A DNA stretch of 64,000 bases from Rhodosporidiobolus odoratus (Eukaryota; Basidiomycota; Microbotryomycetes; Sporidiobolales; Sporidiobolaceae). Each line of letters begins with the position of its first letter. Position 1 is the stretch's first letter. Under the pieces are notes generated by a model that worked only from the letters and a program-made list of their open reading frames with translations, searched no databases and had not been told where the DNA came from. Position numbers and translations under genes: made by a program. Below are positions 23,452 through 35,948 of this stretch, one piece after another. Where the stretch lies: positions 211,012-275,011 of the forward strand of contig JAOANU010000026.1 in the NCBI GenBank assembly GCA_034387635.1, written 5' to 3'.

Positions 23452-24813
23452 ATGCTGCTCTCGAATCTCTTGAGTACGTGACCTGCCCCCTCTGCCCAAA
23501 TCCCTGCGCTCATCTACCCCGCTCTCCTCCTCCTCCTCCTCCTCCTCATCATCATCACCTTCTCACCTCCCTCGTCTCTACCCTCGATCCCCTATTCCAT
23601 GCAGCCCCGCTAGCTCTCTTAGCTACGGCAGTCATATCGGCTTCAGCAGCCAAGACTCAGAGTAACGACTTGATCGAGATCAACGCTGCCTTTCCCAAAT
23701 CAAACCCGTTTGCCAGTCAGTCTCTCTCTATCTCTCTCTCTTTACTTGTTACTGCCCTTCCCTCCCTTCCCCGCACCTCCGCTGACTCCCAAGTCTCAAC
23801 CTGATCGTGCAGGCGTAACCAACGGCCTCTCTACCAACCTCTTGAACCTCCGCCTTCACAACCATGGGACGGATCAGGTCGTCGTAACCGGTATTCGGGG
23901 AGAGTTTAGGCAAGTGGGAGGGAAGGAGAGGGTGATTCGACAGGTGCGTTTTCTTTTCGGCTGCGATCAAACTTCCATTCCTCCTGTCTTTCTTTCTTTT
24001 CTCCCTTCGTCGCTTTCTACTTCCCCCCCCCCCCCCCCCCCCCCCCCCCTCGCTTTCTCCTTCCATACGCTCTCATGCTGATTGTATGGAGGGTTCGAAA
24101 AACGAACGCGCAGACCACGGCGATTCAACTCAGACAACCGGTTCCAGGGATACAAAAGTCCCCCATCATGCCTTACAAGTTTTTCAGTGAGAACAAGATT
24201 GGGGAAGTGGGTTTGAGGGTGATGGTTGATTATCTCGATGCTGTACGTCAACCTTCGCCTCTCGATTGGTTGACTCCCTCGGGTTGGCTTCGGGTTCTGA
24301 ATGTTTTAACCCTTCTTTTTTGCGTTCGTTTTACGTCGCGGCGCCCGCAGGGTAACAAGCCTCACTCGTATGTCGCCTTTGATGATGTCGTCAACGTCAT
24401 TGAGCCTCCTGCGAGGTGGTTTGACTTGGAGCTGTACGTTTTCTCTTCCTCCGCCCCACCTTCTTCCTTGACCCTTATTCGTTCATCTCTCCTTCTCCCC
24501 ACTGTCACCATCGCAATCCGCTGACCCTGCATTGAACGAACACAGTCTCTCCGTCTACGCCATCCTCCTCTCCCTCTTCTCCGGCGCCGGCTACCTCGTC
24601 TACACGACCTACCTCTCCCCTCCGACCCCCTCACCTTCCCGTAAACGCTCGTCCTCGTCCTCCAGCAAGAAGTCCACTGCAGCGGTCGCTACCTCGGACA
24701 TCCTTGATGGGTCGACGAGCGAGGTCGAGAAGAAATTGGATGAGGGGTGGATTCCCGAACATCATCTCAAGAAGAGGAGGGGAGGCGGAGGAGGAGGGAA
24801 AGGGAGGAAGTGA
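23452..24813 (+). CDS. IRC22: Irc22-like ER membrane protein (TRAP-alpha family)
   Basis: Six exons, 23452-23473, 23605-23715, 23813-23943, 24114-24242, 24351-24433 and 24546-24813, give 247 residues. The 22-nt first exon joins to exon 2 to make a signal peptide, MLLSNLLTPLALLATAVISA, which justifies this start although no ATG lies in exon 2. A luminal beta-sandwich follows (NGLSTNLLNLRLHN, VVVTGIRGEFRQVGG, QLRQPVPGIQKSPIMPYKF). One membrane helix comes next (SVYAILLSLFSGAGYLVY, about residues 161-178) and a basic cytosolic tail ending KKRRGGGGGGKGRK. The layout is that of the translocon-associated protein alpha subunit and its fungal relative Irc22. A role at the ER translocon is inferred from the family. 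The intron between exons 3 and 4 contains a long poly-C run. Confidence 0.85.
24025..24049 (+). repeat. Poly-C tract inside an IRC22 intron
   Basis: An almost pure run of about 24 cytosines at the end of a pyrimidine-rich stretch. It lies well upstream of the acceptor at 24113, so it does not touch coding sequence. Its length is likely to vary between isolates or assemblies. Confidence 0.9.
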
Positions 24814-25215
24814 GGGACCGAGAGATCCCGAGGGGACGGGGGGGAAAGCGCAACCCCTGGGGGTTTGAGGAGGAGGAAGGGGAGGAAATGGATGCCGGAG
24901 AACAGGAAGAAGAAGAAGAAAGAAAAACTATCAAGGGGTCGTAGGGAAACCTCGCGAAGGAATCAAGATGGAGACGGAGTAGGGGAGTTTGTGGTAGCCG
25001 TCGCATGTCGTTGGAAAAAAGGTAGGGGAATACAATGCTTTTTTTTTTTTGTATGAACAAGAAGATTGCACCGGAACTCAGTTTGCTCTGCGTTATATTG
25101 CTTGGGTTCACTCTGCTGCTTGTCTCATCTTGATCTCACTTCTGCCCCCTCACACACCGCACGCCGCATAACAAGCACCGGCCAGCGCACTTACAGCAGT
25201 ACAAGCATCGCGAGC
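24814..25215. other. Spacer between IRC22 and the SH3 gene
   Basis: Purine-rich 3' flank of IRC22 with a short poly-T run near 25039-25050, then the leader of the next gene. No coding signal. Confidence 0.5.
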
Positions 25216-26614
25216 ATGGCCTACTTGTCCTCGCAAGTCTACATCGACCATCTCCTCTCCCGACTCCGGTCAGACCTTGACTTTCTCTCGACTCAAGCTG
25301 TGATCTCGGAGGCGGATCTACACAGCATCTTGGCTAGACTACCACAGACCCAGTCTCAAGTCCAGTCTGCGGGGACTGGGATCGAGAGGGAGGTTGGGGG
25401 GTTGAGTTTGGCTGGCAGCAGTGGTCGGGGTCAGGGTCAAGTGGAGCAACAACAACCCTCGGTGGAGGTTAGCAAAGTCAGGGCAAAGGCAGTCTGGGAT
25501 TATCATGCTACTCAGGTACGAGCCGTCTCGCTCTTCTCGCTCATGAGACGTTTCTAATCCCCTTTTTCTTCGATTTGCTCCTGCCCGTTCATCCTCGTAT
25601 ATGTGCGCCGGAGGATAGCCGGATGACCTCCCCTTCAGTGCTGGTGATGTTATTGTCATCGAGGAAGAAGTCAATGGGGATTGGTGGAAGGGATCCCTCA
25701 GTTCGTCGAGATGCCTCGTTGTTTTTCTCATCCAGCTTTGCTCTCTCAAAGCATCGTTTGTTTGATCCGACTGATCCCTCCTCTCGATACATTACTTGTG
25801 CGCATGCGCAGATGGTCGCACTGGACTGTTCCCCTCAAACGTACGCTTACCATTCATCCTACCCTCTTTCACTCTCTTGTCTTCCTTCTTCTGCCGCACA
25901 ACCTCGCTAACCTTGCTCCTACACGAGCAGCATGTCGAACGCCTCTCATCTCCGCCTCCGAGCTCCGCCCAGACCGCTCCCCTCTTCAGTGCCTCGCAAC
26001 CCACCAATACCTCGTCCTACACTCCCTCCTACGCCGCTCCACCCGCACCTTACACCGCCCCTCCCCCTCCGTCGTCCACCGGTATGAGCAACGTTGGCTA
26101 CGCCTACTCTCAACCGCAAGGCTACGGAGGTGGTCCTTCTGCTCAATCGACCGACTCTGCATACCTTGACGAGAAAACGCCTTCAGCTTTTTACCCTGCT
26201 CCCCCTCCCGCGCAAAACTCGTACGCCCCCCCTCTCCCACCGCAGCCGCAGCCGCAACCGCCTTCGGGATTCGTAGTCCAACAGCAAGGCGTCCAAGGTG
26301 TGAGTGAGGAAGCGCAGAAGAAGAATGGGAAATTTGGAAAGTTTGGGAAACAGATGGGGACGGTACGGCCCCCTCGTTCTTGCTCCTCCTTTGACCTTCT
26401 CTTTTGTCTTTTCCCTCGCCCACTTCTTTCGACTCTGTCTTCCTGCGGAGTGCTGATCCTGGTCCCTGTCCAGGCTTTTGCGGGTGGAATGGGCTTTGGA
26501 GCTGGATCGGCGGTGGCGGTACGTCTGAGCTCACTCTCTCATGGGTGCTCTTGCACACTGACACTCGCGAGTCTGTGTCGGTCGCAGAGCAACGCCATCA
26601 ACGCTATTTTCTAG
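25216..26614 (+). CDS. SH3-domain protein of the Lsb1/Pin3 type
   Basis: Six exons, 25216-25515, 25619-25700, 25812-25840 (29 nt), 25931-26362, 26474-26518 and 26588-26614, give 304 residues. The N-terminus YLSSQVYIDHLLSRLRSDLD resembles the short helical start of yeast Lsb1/Pin3. The SH3 domain runs from about residue 92 to 147: KAVWDYHATQPDDLPFSAGD (ALYDY-type), then NGDWWKGSLNGRTGLFPSN and HVERL, with the double Trp, Gly and Pro-Ser-Asn ligand-groove residues. The rest is Pro/Tyr/Gln-rich with several PPxY-like and prion-like stretches, ending GMGFGAGSAVASNAINAIF. Such proteins bind the WASP homologue Las17 and act in actin patch assembly. The SH3 call is firm; orthology to one yeast gene is inferred. 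Confidence 0.87.
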
Positions 26615-27282
26615 TTCACCATCGAGTCGCCAACCCTAGAGGAGAGGTCGGCCCTGCTGCTGCTCCAAGCCCTTGCAGTTAGTCCATTCTGTTTCGACAG
26701 CTTGGAGTACATAGAAACGACAGCTCATCCTTGCTTGCTCGTTCATCAGGGCCTTTCTTTCGTTTCTTTTTTTCTCCGGGCAAGTCGAATGCCTCTTTTC
26801 GATAGTATGCTTTTTTTGCCCTTCCCGTCCCTCCCTGCTCATCCTCGTCCTTCGTGGCTTCTCCTATATGTACATGCGCCGCTCCGCAAGCTGCACTACA
26901 GACACTCATTTTGTGCAGCTAGTTTGGCCGCGCCGGGCCAGATAACAAACGCAGTCTCTGTCTTCGTCGTGAGGCGCACCGATTGCAAGCTGGTCGCTTT
27001 CGTAGACCTGGTCTGCTCCTGGTGAGTCGGTGACCCCTGCGAGTGAGGCAGACGATCGAGAGACTCGGACAGAGTCGAACGATTATTTTGAAGGGCCCTC
27101 AAAAGAGCTCGAGATGTGTCAGCTAGTACAACACTGTGCACTGCCACTCGTCCAAGGCAAGACCAGCCTAGCAGAAGGGGATGAGAAGTGATCAAAGTCA
27201 ATCTCGAGTGCAGTTTTCATCTTCACTTCAATCTCGTCCAATTCTCGCTCTTCTCGCTTTGCGTACCGGGCTCAAGGGTCGA
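26615..27282. other. Spacer between the SH3 gene and the nucleoporin gene
   Basis: 668 bases without a recognisable coding signal. It includes a T-rich stretch near 26760-26820, presumably 3' flank, and the NUP159 promoter. Confidence 0.5.
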
Positions 27283-30200
27283 ATGGGAATGGAGGCACCA
27301 GAACAGGAAGTAGACGTGAGCCTCTCCTCACTCGTGCTTTGACTCAGGTTGTCTCGCTAACTTTTGGGCTTCTCTCAACGACCCCGACTCCAGTTCTTGA
27401 CGCTGGTCCCGCCAGTTCAAGGTGCTACCCTCAAGCTTACAGAACAACCCTACTCGTACAATGGAGGTGAACCGGGCAACCTGCTTGCGTTGTCAAACGA
27501 GTTTGGATGGGTCGTAGCAGCCAACGGGGGAGACCAACTAGGTACGCTCGCCGCTTGACAGACTGCCTCTGCTGCATCGTAGGCGCAGTAGCGCGATAAA
27601 CGCTGACTCGCCCTGTGCGCTGCCAGGCTTCTCCCTCTACTCTCTCCCGCTTCTCCGTCAAACCCTGCGAAATGCACAACCTCATTCCGCTCCGACTGTA
27701 CGGCCTACCGTCAGCATCGAAACCACGGCGGCAGTCGACTTCCTTCGTTTTGCGCATGGTGAGACCAAGGTGCTTGCCGGATTGCGGGATGGAACGATTG
27801 GGGTGTATTCCCTTAAAGCGTTGGTCGGGGGCCAGGTAGCTTCTTCCCCTTGATTGCCGTCTCTGGGTCTGCATGCTCACTTGATGATCGCAGACTACTC
27901 CCCTCACCACGCTACCTTCAACTGGCGCTCCCCATCTTGATCTTCTCCCCAATCCTGCCCCGACTGCCGCCTCCATCGCCATCTTCACGCCTAGCTCCCT
28001 CTCCCTCGTCGATGTCTCGTCCCCTTCCTCCTCCGTGACTACCCTACCTACGCCATCCGGAACCTCCGCGACTTCAGCCTGCTGGTCCGTCAAAGGCAAG
28101 CAGCTTGCGGTCGGTCTCTCCAACAACGGCGGCATTATCCAACTTACCCCCGAAGGAGAACTCAAGGCCTCACTTCCTCTCCCAGCGGCCCTGTCCGAGC
28201 TCGGAGGCACCTGGGAAGTCCGTCACCTCGAATGGCTCGAGAACAACGTCTTTTTTGTCGTCTATGCTAGGCCGACACTTGCGGGAGAAGAGCCGGTGCA
28301 TGAGGATGAGGTGTTTGTTCTGAACAGGTCTGCGTCGGGGGTGGAGGAGGTTCGGTTTGGGGTGGATCCGTGTCCAGCTTTTGGAGTAATGGAAAGGAGG
28401 GGACGGAGGTGGGTTGGGAGAATCAAGGGATTGTGCGTTCCATTTCTGAAACCTGTGCCTCGCGTCAACAATTTTTTGCGGTTGCTGAGACCGGCGGGCT
28501 CTGTATATACGAGCACGGCACGCTGACTTCGAATTTGTCTCCAGGGCACCATTCCAACACCTTCTCCTCATGGCCAACGCTCCCTCATCCGACATCGGCG
28601 CCCTCTCCTCCTCTCTTCCCTCTGCCTCATACCCGCCCGATACCTCCACCTGGTCGACCCTTTCCCTCCCCGAGTCATCCCGTCCTACCATTCCCTCCTC
28701 AAGCACAGGGGACGACCTCGCCCCCGTTGCGCTCGAGCTCGACCTCAGTGCGTCAGAGAGCGAAGGAGGAAAGATCGGAGTGGTGATCATGACGAGTGAG
28801 GGTCGGGTGGGCTGGTGGGAGGTTTTGAACGAGAAAGCGGATGGAGCTTATGCGGGCAAGGTGGTTAGCAGGGATATCCTTACCGCTTCGGAGGATACTT
28901 CAGCTGGAGCTTCTACTCCGACTCCCGCGCCGACATTCACGGCACCCCCGACGGCAAGCAGTGGTTTCGGCGCTTTCTCCGCCTCTTCGTCTCCCTTCTC
29001 TTCGACACCCTCTTCCGCAACTCCTACTTTCGGCACAGCCGCTTCACCAGCATTCGGGTCTGCCTCTCCATTCGGCGCTGCCGGCTCTGCGAAACCCGCT
29101 TTCGGTAGCACGAGCGCATTTGGGTCCACCTCGACCCCGTCCTCCTCACCCTTCGGCCAGTCCACGACTGCTGCTCCAAGCACAGCAGGCGGCTTTGCGT
29201 CCTTCGGCGCTTCAGCGCCTGCAGCTGCAGGAGCTAGTGGCAGTGCGGGAGGCTTCGCATCCTTCGGCGCCTCGTCCTCTTCTTCTTCACCCTTCGCAAC
29301 CGCTTCGAGCACTTCGAAGCCATCGAGCGGATCCGTCTTTGGCTCGGGCAGCACGTTCGGCTCAGCCACCTCCACGCCCGTCTTCGGCGGTTCAAGCACC
29401 CCTGCGGCGTCGATGGGCAGCGGAGGCGGAGGCGGATTTGCGGGTTTTGGAGCATCAACTGGAGCAGGCGGCGGTGGTGGATTCGGTGGATTCGCGAAAC
29501 CTGCTGGAGGAAGCGTGTTTGGCTCGACTACCTCCTCTTCTAGCTCTCCCTTTGGCTCGAGTGCGGCGTCAACGACGCCAGCGACCTCGGCCTTTGGTTC
29601 GAGCGGGTTCGCAGCGAACAAATCCTCCCCGTTCTCTACTTCGACTTCCGCCTCCTCGTTTTCTTCCACTCCCGCTCGGGGTTCCGCAAACTCGGACGAC
29701 GAAGACGACATGGCGGACGACCTGGCCGCTGGCAACGCTGCAGGAGCTTCTCGAGCTGATGAACCTCCCGACCTCGAACCGACCCGGACTAACCTCGATC
29801 TAGGGGAGAGTATGCGAGAGGCTGCTGCCGCGGCGGCGGCTAAACGAGTCTCGTCAGCGGCGGGGGCGGGGACGGAGAAGAAGCCGGATGCGGAGGCGGG
29901 ATTGGGAGGGTTTGGGTCACTCGGTTTCGGCGCTGGGACGGCGGCCTCTCCTTCGACCACGACCACGACTGCTCCCAGCGCTTTCGGCGCTTTCGGCACG
30001 CCACCAACTGGATCCGGCATCGCATCGGCTTCGGCACCAGCCAAACCTGCGTTCGGGTTTGGAAGCGCCTCGCCCGCAGCTACTACCCCTGCGGCCAGTC
30101 CATTCGGCAGCAGCACGGGTTTCTCGTTCGGCCAGAAACCGGTGAGTCCGGCGCTGGCTACTGCTGCTGCCGTATCTAAGAAGGCGGAAGAGGATAATGC

Positions 30201-33200
30201 GGAGAAGAAGGCGGAAGACGAGGAGAAACCGAAGCTTGCTCCTTCGGTAGCGGGAGGGTTCTCGTTCGCCCCTACCTCCACCACTGGCTCCGCGCCGGCC
30301 TTTGGTACGACGAGCGGGTTCGGCGCCTTCGCTTCCCCTTCTACAGCTTCGACCCCTACTTCGACAGGCGGCTTCTCCTTCGCCCCCAAAACCTCGACTC
30401 CGTCCGGCACCTCCAGTGGATTCGGTGCTTTCGCTTCTAAGCCGGCCGACACCCCCTCCGCGGTAGAGAAGAAGGACGAGGCTAAGCCAGCCTCGACCTC
30501 CTCCGGGTTCTCGTTCGCTCCATCGTCGTCAACTTCGACTCCGGCGTTCCCAAACCCCTCCTCCTCCACCTCCGCGTTCGGATCGGGAGGCTTTAGCAGC
30601 TTCTCATCCCCGTCGTCTGGCGGAGGGTTCAGCGGGTTTGCCTCGACCCCGACGCCCCAGAAGGAAGACGAAACTTCAACCCCGGTCAAGAGCGCTTTCG
30701 GGGCGGGAGGAACGGCCAGTCCGGTTTCGACCCCGAAGGCGGAGGAGAAGAAACCGGCGTTTTCGTTTGCGCCGGCTTCGACTACCACGTCGTCTTCGAG
30801 TACTCCAGCGACGGGCGGATTCTCGTTTACCCCTGTACCTGCCTTTGTCAGATCAGCTGAAGCGGAGGAGAAAAAAGAGACTGATGAAGACAAGGTCGAG
30901 GAGGAGAAAAAGAAGGAGGACACGAAACCCGCTTTCTCGTTCGCCCCGTCCAAGTCGGCTGGAGCTCAACCTGTTCCACCTTCTCCGGCTTCCCCCGCCC
31001 CTCCACCGCCCGAGACTGAAGAACCACACACCGGCTTTGGCGACGAGGCGGCCCCTTCGCCCTCTTCTCCTCCTACTCCAGACGACGAAGACAACGCTCC
31101 TGTGGAACCGACGGCTACGAAGAGCTTGTTTGGGTTTGCGAGCAGTCCGCCGTTGACGCCTAAGAAGAGCTTGATGGAGAGGTTGCAGGAAGGGGAGGAT
31201 GGGGGAGAGGAAGAGGGAGAGGAGGGGAGTGAGGGAGAGGAAGGGGAGGAAGAGCAGGAAGATGAGGAAGAGGAGGAGGGAGAAGGGGGTCAGGAGGAAG
31301 AAGAGGAAGAAGAGGAGGAAGAGGAGAGCAAGCCCGCCGGCCCGTCGCTGCTATCTCGCCTCTCTCCAGCGCCTTCCCCCCCTCCTGTTTCAGCCCCTTT
31401 GCCAAAGCCTGCGTTCAGCTTTGCACCCTCACCTTCTTCGACCCCTCCTGCGTCCCCTGCTGCATCCATTGCGGCTCAGCCGTCCACGACTCCCGCCTCG
31501 ACCCCTGCGAAGCCCCCTGCACCTTCTTTCTCATTTGGGACTCCGCCCGCCTCCTCGCCGCTCGCCCCTGCACCGAAGCCCGCGGGAGGTTTCCTCGGCT
31601 TCACTTCGTCTGCCCCGCGTGCATCGTCGCCTTTGGCTACCTCTCCTGTTGTCGGTTCCGGCGGAGGCTTCTCCTTTGCGTCAAGCAAAAAAGACGACGC
31701 CGAGGACAAACCCAAAGCGCCTTTCTCCTTTGCACCCACACCTGCAGTGGCGCCCAAGGCTGATGAGCCTGAAAGTGGGGCGAAGAAGCCCGCCTTCTCT
31801 TTCGCGCCCGCTCCTCCCACAACCAACGATTCTGAACGGGAAGAAGAGCCGGTGGCGAAGAAACAGGCGTTCAGCTTTGCCGGAGGTCCTTCGTCCTCTC
31901 CCTTCGCGGCTCAGCCAACAGCCCCACCAACTTCGTCCCCCGCCCAAAAGTCGGGCTTCTCGTTCGGTGCTCCGTCGCCCGCTCCGTCGCTCGCTTCGGC
32001 TCCTCTCGCAGCAACACCTGCCGCAAGCAAACCTTCGTTCGGCGGCTTTGGCGGTTTCGGTGCGCCACCCACCGCTGCCGCCGCTCCTGCGGCTTTCACC
32101 CCAGCACCCGCCCCACCGAAAGCACCCTTCTCTCTCACCCCGTCAACGGTTGCAGCTCCCCAGCCTGCGGCTACTTCGCCCGTTCCCGCCTCGCAGCCTC
32201 ACGAAGCACCTAAATCGCTCACTCCTCTCTCATCGACCGCGACACCCAAAGTCGGCGCTCAGTTCGCTGCTCAGGCCGAGTCTCGGCAGCAAAAGGTCGA
32301 GGAGACGGGATTGGCAGGAGAATTTGTCAAGGCCTACTTGGGGGTTGGAAAGGACTTTGAGATCGTAAGCTTCTTCGTTCCCATCTCCGTCACCTCCCGA
32401 TGAGCTCAGAGACCACGACGCTGATGTCTGACTGCGGCGCATTTCCAGCTTCGAGACAACGCCCGCCTCATCCGCTCTTTCGTTACCGACCTGTCCTCGC
32501 CTTGTCAACCCGCCCTCGACGTCAACAATCTGAAGACTGACAACTACGACGACGCTCACTGGTCTTTCGGCGATCTCGACAAACTGAAAGAGCTCACTAA
32601 GGCGGCGAAGCCGGGCGTTGAGGCTTTGCATCAAGCGGCGATCGCACAGAAGAGGAGGGTGGAAGAGCTAAAAGGCATCGTGTTGAAAGGTACGTTCGCT
32701 GCGTCTTGCGGTTTTTCGCTTGTCAAACTGTTTCTCCCGGACTGAGAACTTACGCGATCCCCTTGTACACGAACAGCCGAGACGAAGCGCGAAGAAGCTG
32801 CGCGGTTCTTGCGAGCCAAGAACGACCCTGCTTTCGCAAAGATGGTCCGTGTGAGACAGCTAGGCCCGGAACAGGTGGAGAACCAGAAAAAGATCCGACT
32901 GCAGATGGAGGTCCGTTCTGCTTCGTTCTATTAGCCTGCGCTCTTTCAATCGCTTTGAGGACGAGAAGACACGAGGCTGACCTCTTCTTCGGATAGGCTG
33001 TGCGAGCCAAGATCGAGCAACTTGAAGAACACATGGGTGCTATCAAGGACAAGGTCATGGAGGAAAGGCTCGGAAGGTCGTCTTTCAAGTGCGTCTGTCC
33101 GCGACATCCACTGCTTTCTACCTAGCTGACACTGTATACCGGGGCAGAGCGCCCTCGCTTGACTCGGTCAACCGCGCCGTGCGAAACATTACTGTGGCTG

Positions 33201-34675
33201 TTTCCGAGAAGACGTTCGAACTCGATGACCTTTCTCTTCGACTCGATCTTCTCCGCATTCAGCCTAACGCCCTCGCGTCATCGACACCTTGCAAGGCAGT
33301 TCCGCGCGCCTCTTCCTCGCGGCTGCTCGACGATTCCCTAACCGATTCACCAGCACTACGCCAATCCCCTATCGTAAAGACCACGCCGTCGAAGCCCAAT
33401 CTTCACCCTGAAGTTGTCGCTACGGCGCAGGCCGCTCTCGCCGCCGAGCGATCGTCGAGCGTGCTGAAGAGGGCATTGCTAAGTGTTCGAGGACAGACCC
33501 CGCTCATCAACCGCGCGGCTTGTACTGCCAGCAAGCCCGCCCCAGCCGGCGTGAGCAAGCCCGTTACCGACCTGCAATTGGCCTTCTCTCGAGGGCCGAT
33601 CACCGGAGATCGGCTTCCTCGCCCTCGAAGGCTCTCCCCGCCCCCGTCACCGAGGGAACCCTCGCCTGAGCCAGAACTGCCGACCTTCGCTAGCCCCGCA
33701 CTGGCTTCGATTCCGCCGACTAGTTTCCCTTCCTTCTCTTCTCCCGCCCCGGCAAAGCCCCTCTTCGGCTCGTCAGCTCTCGCTTCACCTGCCTTCTCGG
33801 CCACGCCGAAGCCACTCTTCCCACCCACCTCTGCACCGACCAATACTCCGTCCACTCCGCTCTCATTCTCCGCCTCACCGTCGAGCCTTTTCGGCACCAG
33901 CGGTACCGCTGCACCACCCGCCTTCCCATCTCTCAGCCTCAAGGCGGCGCCGCAGATCTCCTTCGCTCAACCGATTCTTCCCTCCCCTACTGCGCCTCCC
34001 AGTCTGAATGGTGCCACGACATCGCCTGTCGCGGCTGCTCCTTCTCGCGGTTCCGGTGCGGCTCGTCAATCTAGCAGCCGCACACACAGCGGAGCGGTTC
34101 AGCTCAAGCCCAGCAGCGGCGCAACCCCGCCGACCAGCACGGTCAGTTTCGACTGGGGTCCTCTCCCAGCAGCCGCGACACCAAGCAAAGGTGCAGCAAG
34201 CCCAAGCGGGTTCGTCAGCTTCTCATCGCCTTTGCCTTCGCCCGCTCCGCCTTCTCCCGCGCCAGCGGTCAAGTCAAGTGGCTTCTCCTTCGGCTCGACC
34301 ACCCCGGTGGGCACCGCGAACCCTACCTCTGCGCCGTCGTATGCTGGTGCAGCAGCTCCGCCTGCAGGAGGGTTCAACTTTGCCTCCTTTGGGGGAGGTG
34401 GTGGTGCGGCACCCCCTCTCCTCGGAAAGGCCCCTGCCTTCTCATTCAGTGGCTTTGGCACGGCGGCGCCTGTCGCGACACCTGCGCCTATCGGGGTCGA
34501 AGAGGGCGACGAGGAAGAGGAGGGAGAGGAAGAAGAAGAGTTTGCTGAGGAGGAGGAAGGCGAGGGAGTTGACGAGGAATGGGAAGGGGAGGAGGGTGAG
34601 TTTGACGATGATGACTACGGAGACGAAGAGGAAGGATTGGACACGATTAGTGAGGGTGAAGAAGAGGATGTTTGA
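27283..34675 (+). CDS. NUP159: Nucleoporin Nup159/Nup214
   Basis: Nine exons, 27283-27315, 27394-27541, 27627-27835, 27894-28432, 28545-32364, 32449-32689, 32777-32910, 32997-33088 and 33148-34675, sum to 2247 residues. The N-terminal beta-propeller (about 1-420) shows VLAGLRDGTIGVYSL, KGKQLAVGLSNNGGIIQL, WLENNVFFVVYARP, DPCPAFG and HLLLMANAPSSDIG, as in Nup159/Nup214. This domain docks the mRNA-export helicase Dbp5 on the cytoplasmic side of the pore. A 3.8 kb exon then encodes FG repeats (SAFGS, GGFASFG, FSFAP), broken by two charged blocks. Exons 6-8 (about 1583-1739) are helical coiled coil (RQLGPEQVENQKKIRLQMEA), the part that would join the Nup82 complex. Exon 9 resumes FG motifs and ends in a strongly acidic tail (about 2190-2247). 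Confidence 0.93.
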
Positions 34676-35948
34676 GCGGGAAGACGATTGAGCTGGTGGA
34701 TTGGCTTTCGTCGGACGGAGGAATACCAATCTTGGATGTTTGCGCACCACCGTTGCCGAACCGCTGCCTGGATGAGCTGCCGTCATAAAAGCTTTTCCGT
34801 CTCGCGGGCCAAAGCATGCTAGTCTGACTGCACGAGTCTGCACTGCTCTTAGGCTCGTTGTGCAGAGAAAAAGGCCGTCTTCAACCAAGTAGCAAAGCGG
34901 CGCTATCACAGAAGACTGCGCTGATTGCCTTCCTTGACGCTCTGACAGCTGTATAGATCCGCGCGACTTTGTTGCGTGCTGGTCTTACCGGGTAGAGCGC
35001 GACGTAAGAAGGGGGCCGAACAGAAGCGACTTGAGAAGGTCGTATCAGCCACTACCCCAGCCTGCTGTTGTGTACAATCGTGCGTGCCCACCGTGTTGCC
35101 GTTGGTCAAGCCTCATCATGGCGCAATCAGTGTGAGTGTGCCAGCAGGGGTTCATTGGGTTACAGACTTCCACAGCGCCAGTGGGTCTGCCTGCACACAG
35201 GCCTGCTACAGCCCCCTCCTTATGTAAGAAAAGCGGTTCCAATGTGTCTCGACATCTTACCTGGTTCACTGAAGCTGGCAGTATGTGCATGGCAATGCAG
35301 CGGTCATCCACGAAGTGCACGATCTCGGCCAGCTTTTCAACGAAAATCGGCTCGAAATTAAAGCAAAGCGTGACAGGCTTCAGGCCGGACTTCAGAGGGC
35401 AATGGTTGTGTTCAGCCCTGAGCAGGTAGCAGCTGTACGTCGCGCGATTGCTGGCCGAGCTCAGTTCCTTCGACGCGGGAGGGACGAGGACAAGCTCTCA
35501 ATGGCAGAGCTGGAAAAGGTGGGGCACGGGTCTTGCTTGCAGTCCGGTCATGACCTCTTCGATGTTGCTAACAAGGTCTTCAAGATTTCGTGGGAAGTCA
35601 ACACTCGATTGCGAAAATGAAAATACGCACCGTTCCGCACTTTGGCATAGCATGACTAAGCATGACTGGGAGGCCAGGAACAGGTAGTGCAGTTCATGGC
35701 CTCAAGGAGAGGCAGAGAGTGTCAACGAACAGGCTGTATGGGAAGCAAGCATGGACAGGCCCAATGGTATTCAATGCAAGGAGGATTGCTTCACGTCTCT
35801 CCTCAGAAAGGTTCGTGAGAAACACTGCACTTTGTATATTAGCCCTCAACGTGCTGGGAGAACAGCTGCTCCTGCTCCTCATCCCCGTACTAAGCCTCCC
35901 TGTACGCTCGCTTGCATCTCACCCTCGAACCCCCCGTCTCCAAGCTGC
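34676..35948. other. Convergent intergenic region with one unexplained open frame
   Basis: 1.27 kb between the 3' ends of NUP159 and YVC1. A plus-strand frame at 35282-35620 reads YVHGNAAVIHEVHDLGQLFN to VFKISWEVNTRLRK and is preceded by a possible acceptor (GCTGGCAG). A possible first exon with ATG lies at 35119, but the phases do not match without a further exon. I do not recognise the protein. It could be a small gene, a remnant or chance. Confidence 0.35.

Noticed and set aside
28848..30953. 701-codon open frame on the minus strand opposite the NUP159 FG exon
   Set aside because: It is the shadow of a biased GC-rich repeat region. Its translation is repetitive (PNAG, EVEA runs), and the plus strand reads as clear FG repeats continuous with the conserved propeller.
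28900..32100. Regular repeats that could suggest a CRISPR or satellite array
   Set aside because: They are degenerate coding repeats for FG motifs, without equal spacing or identical units.
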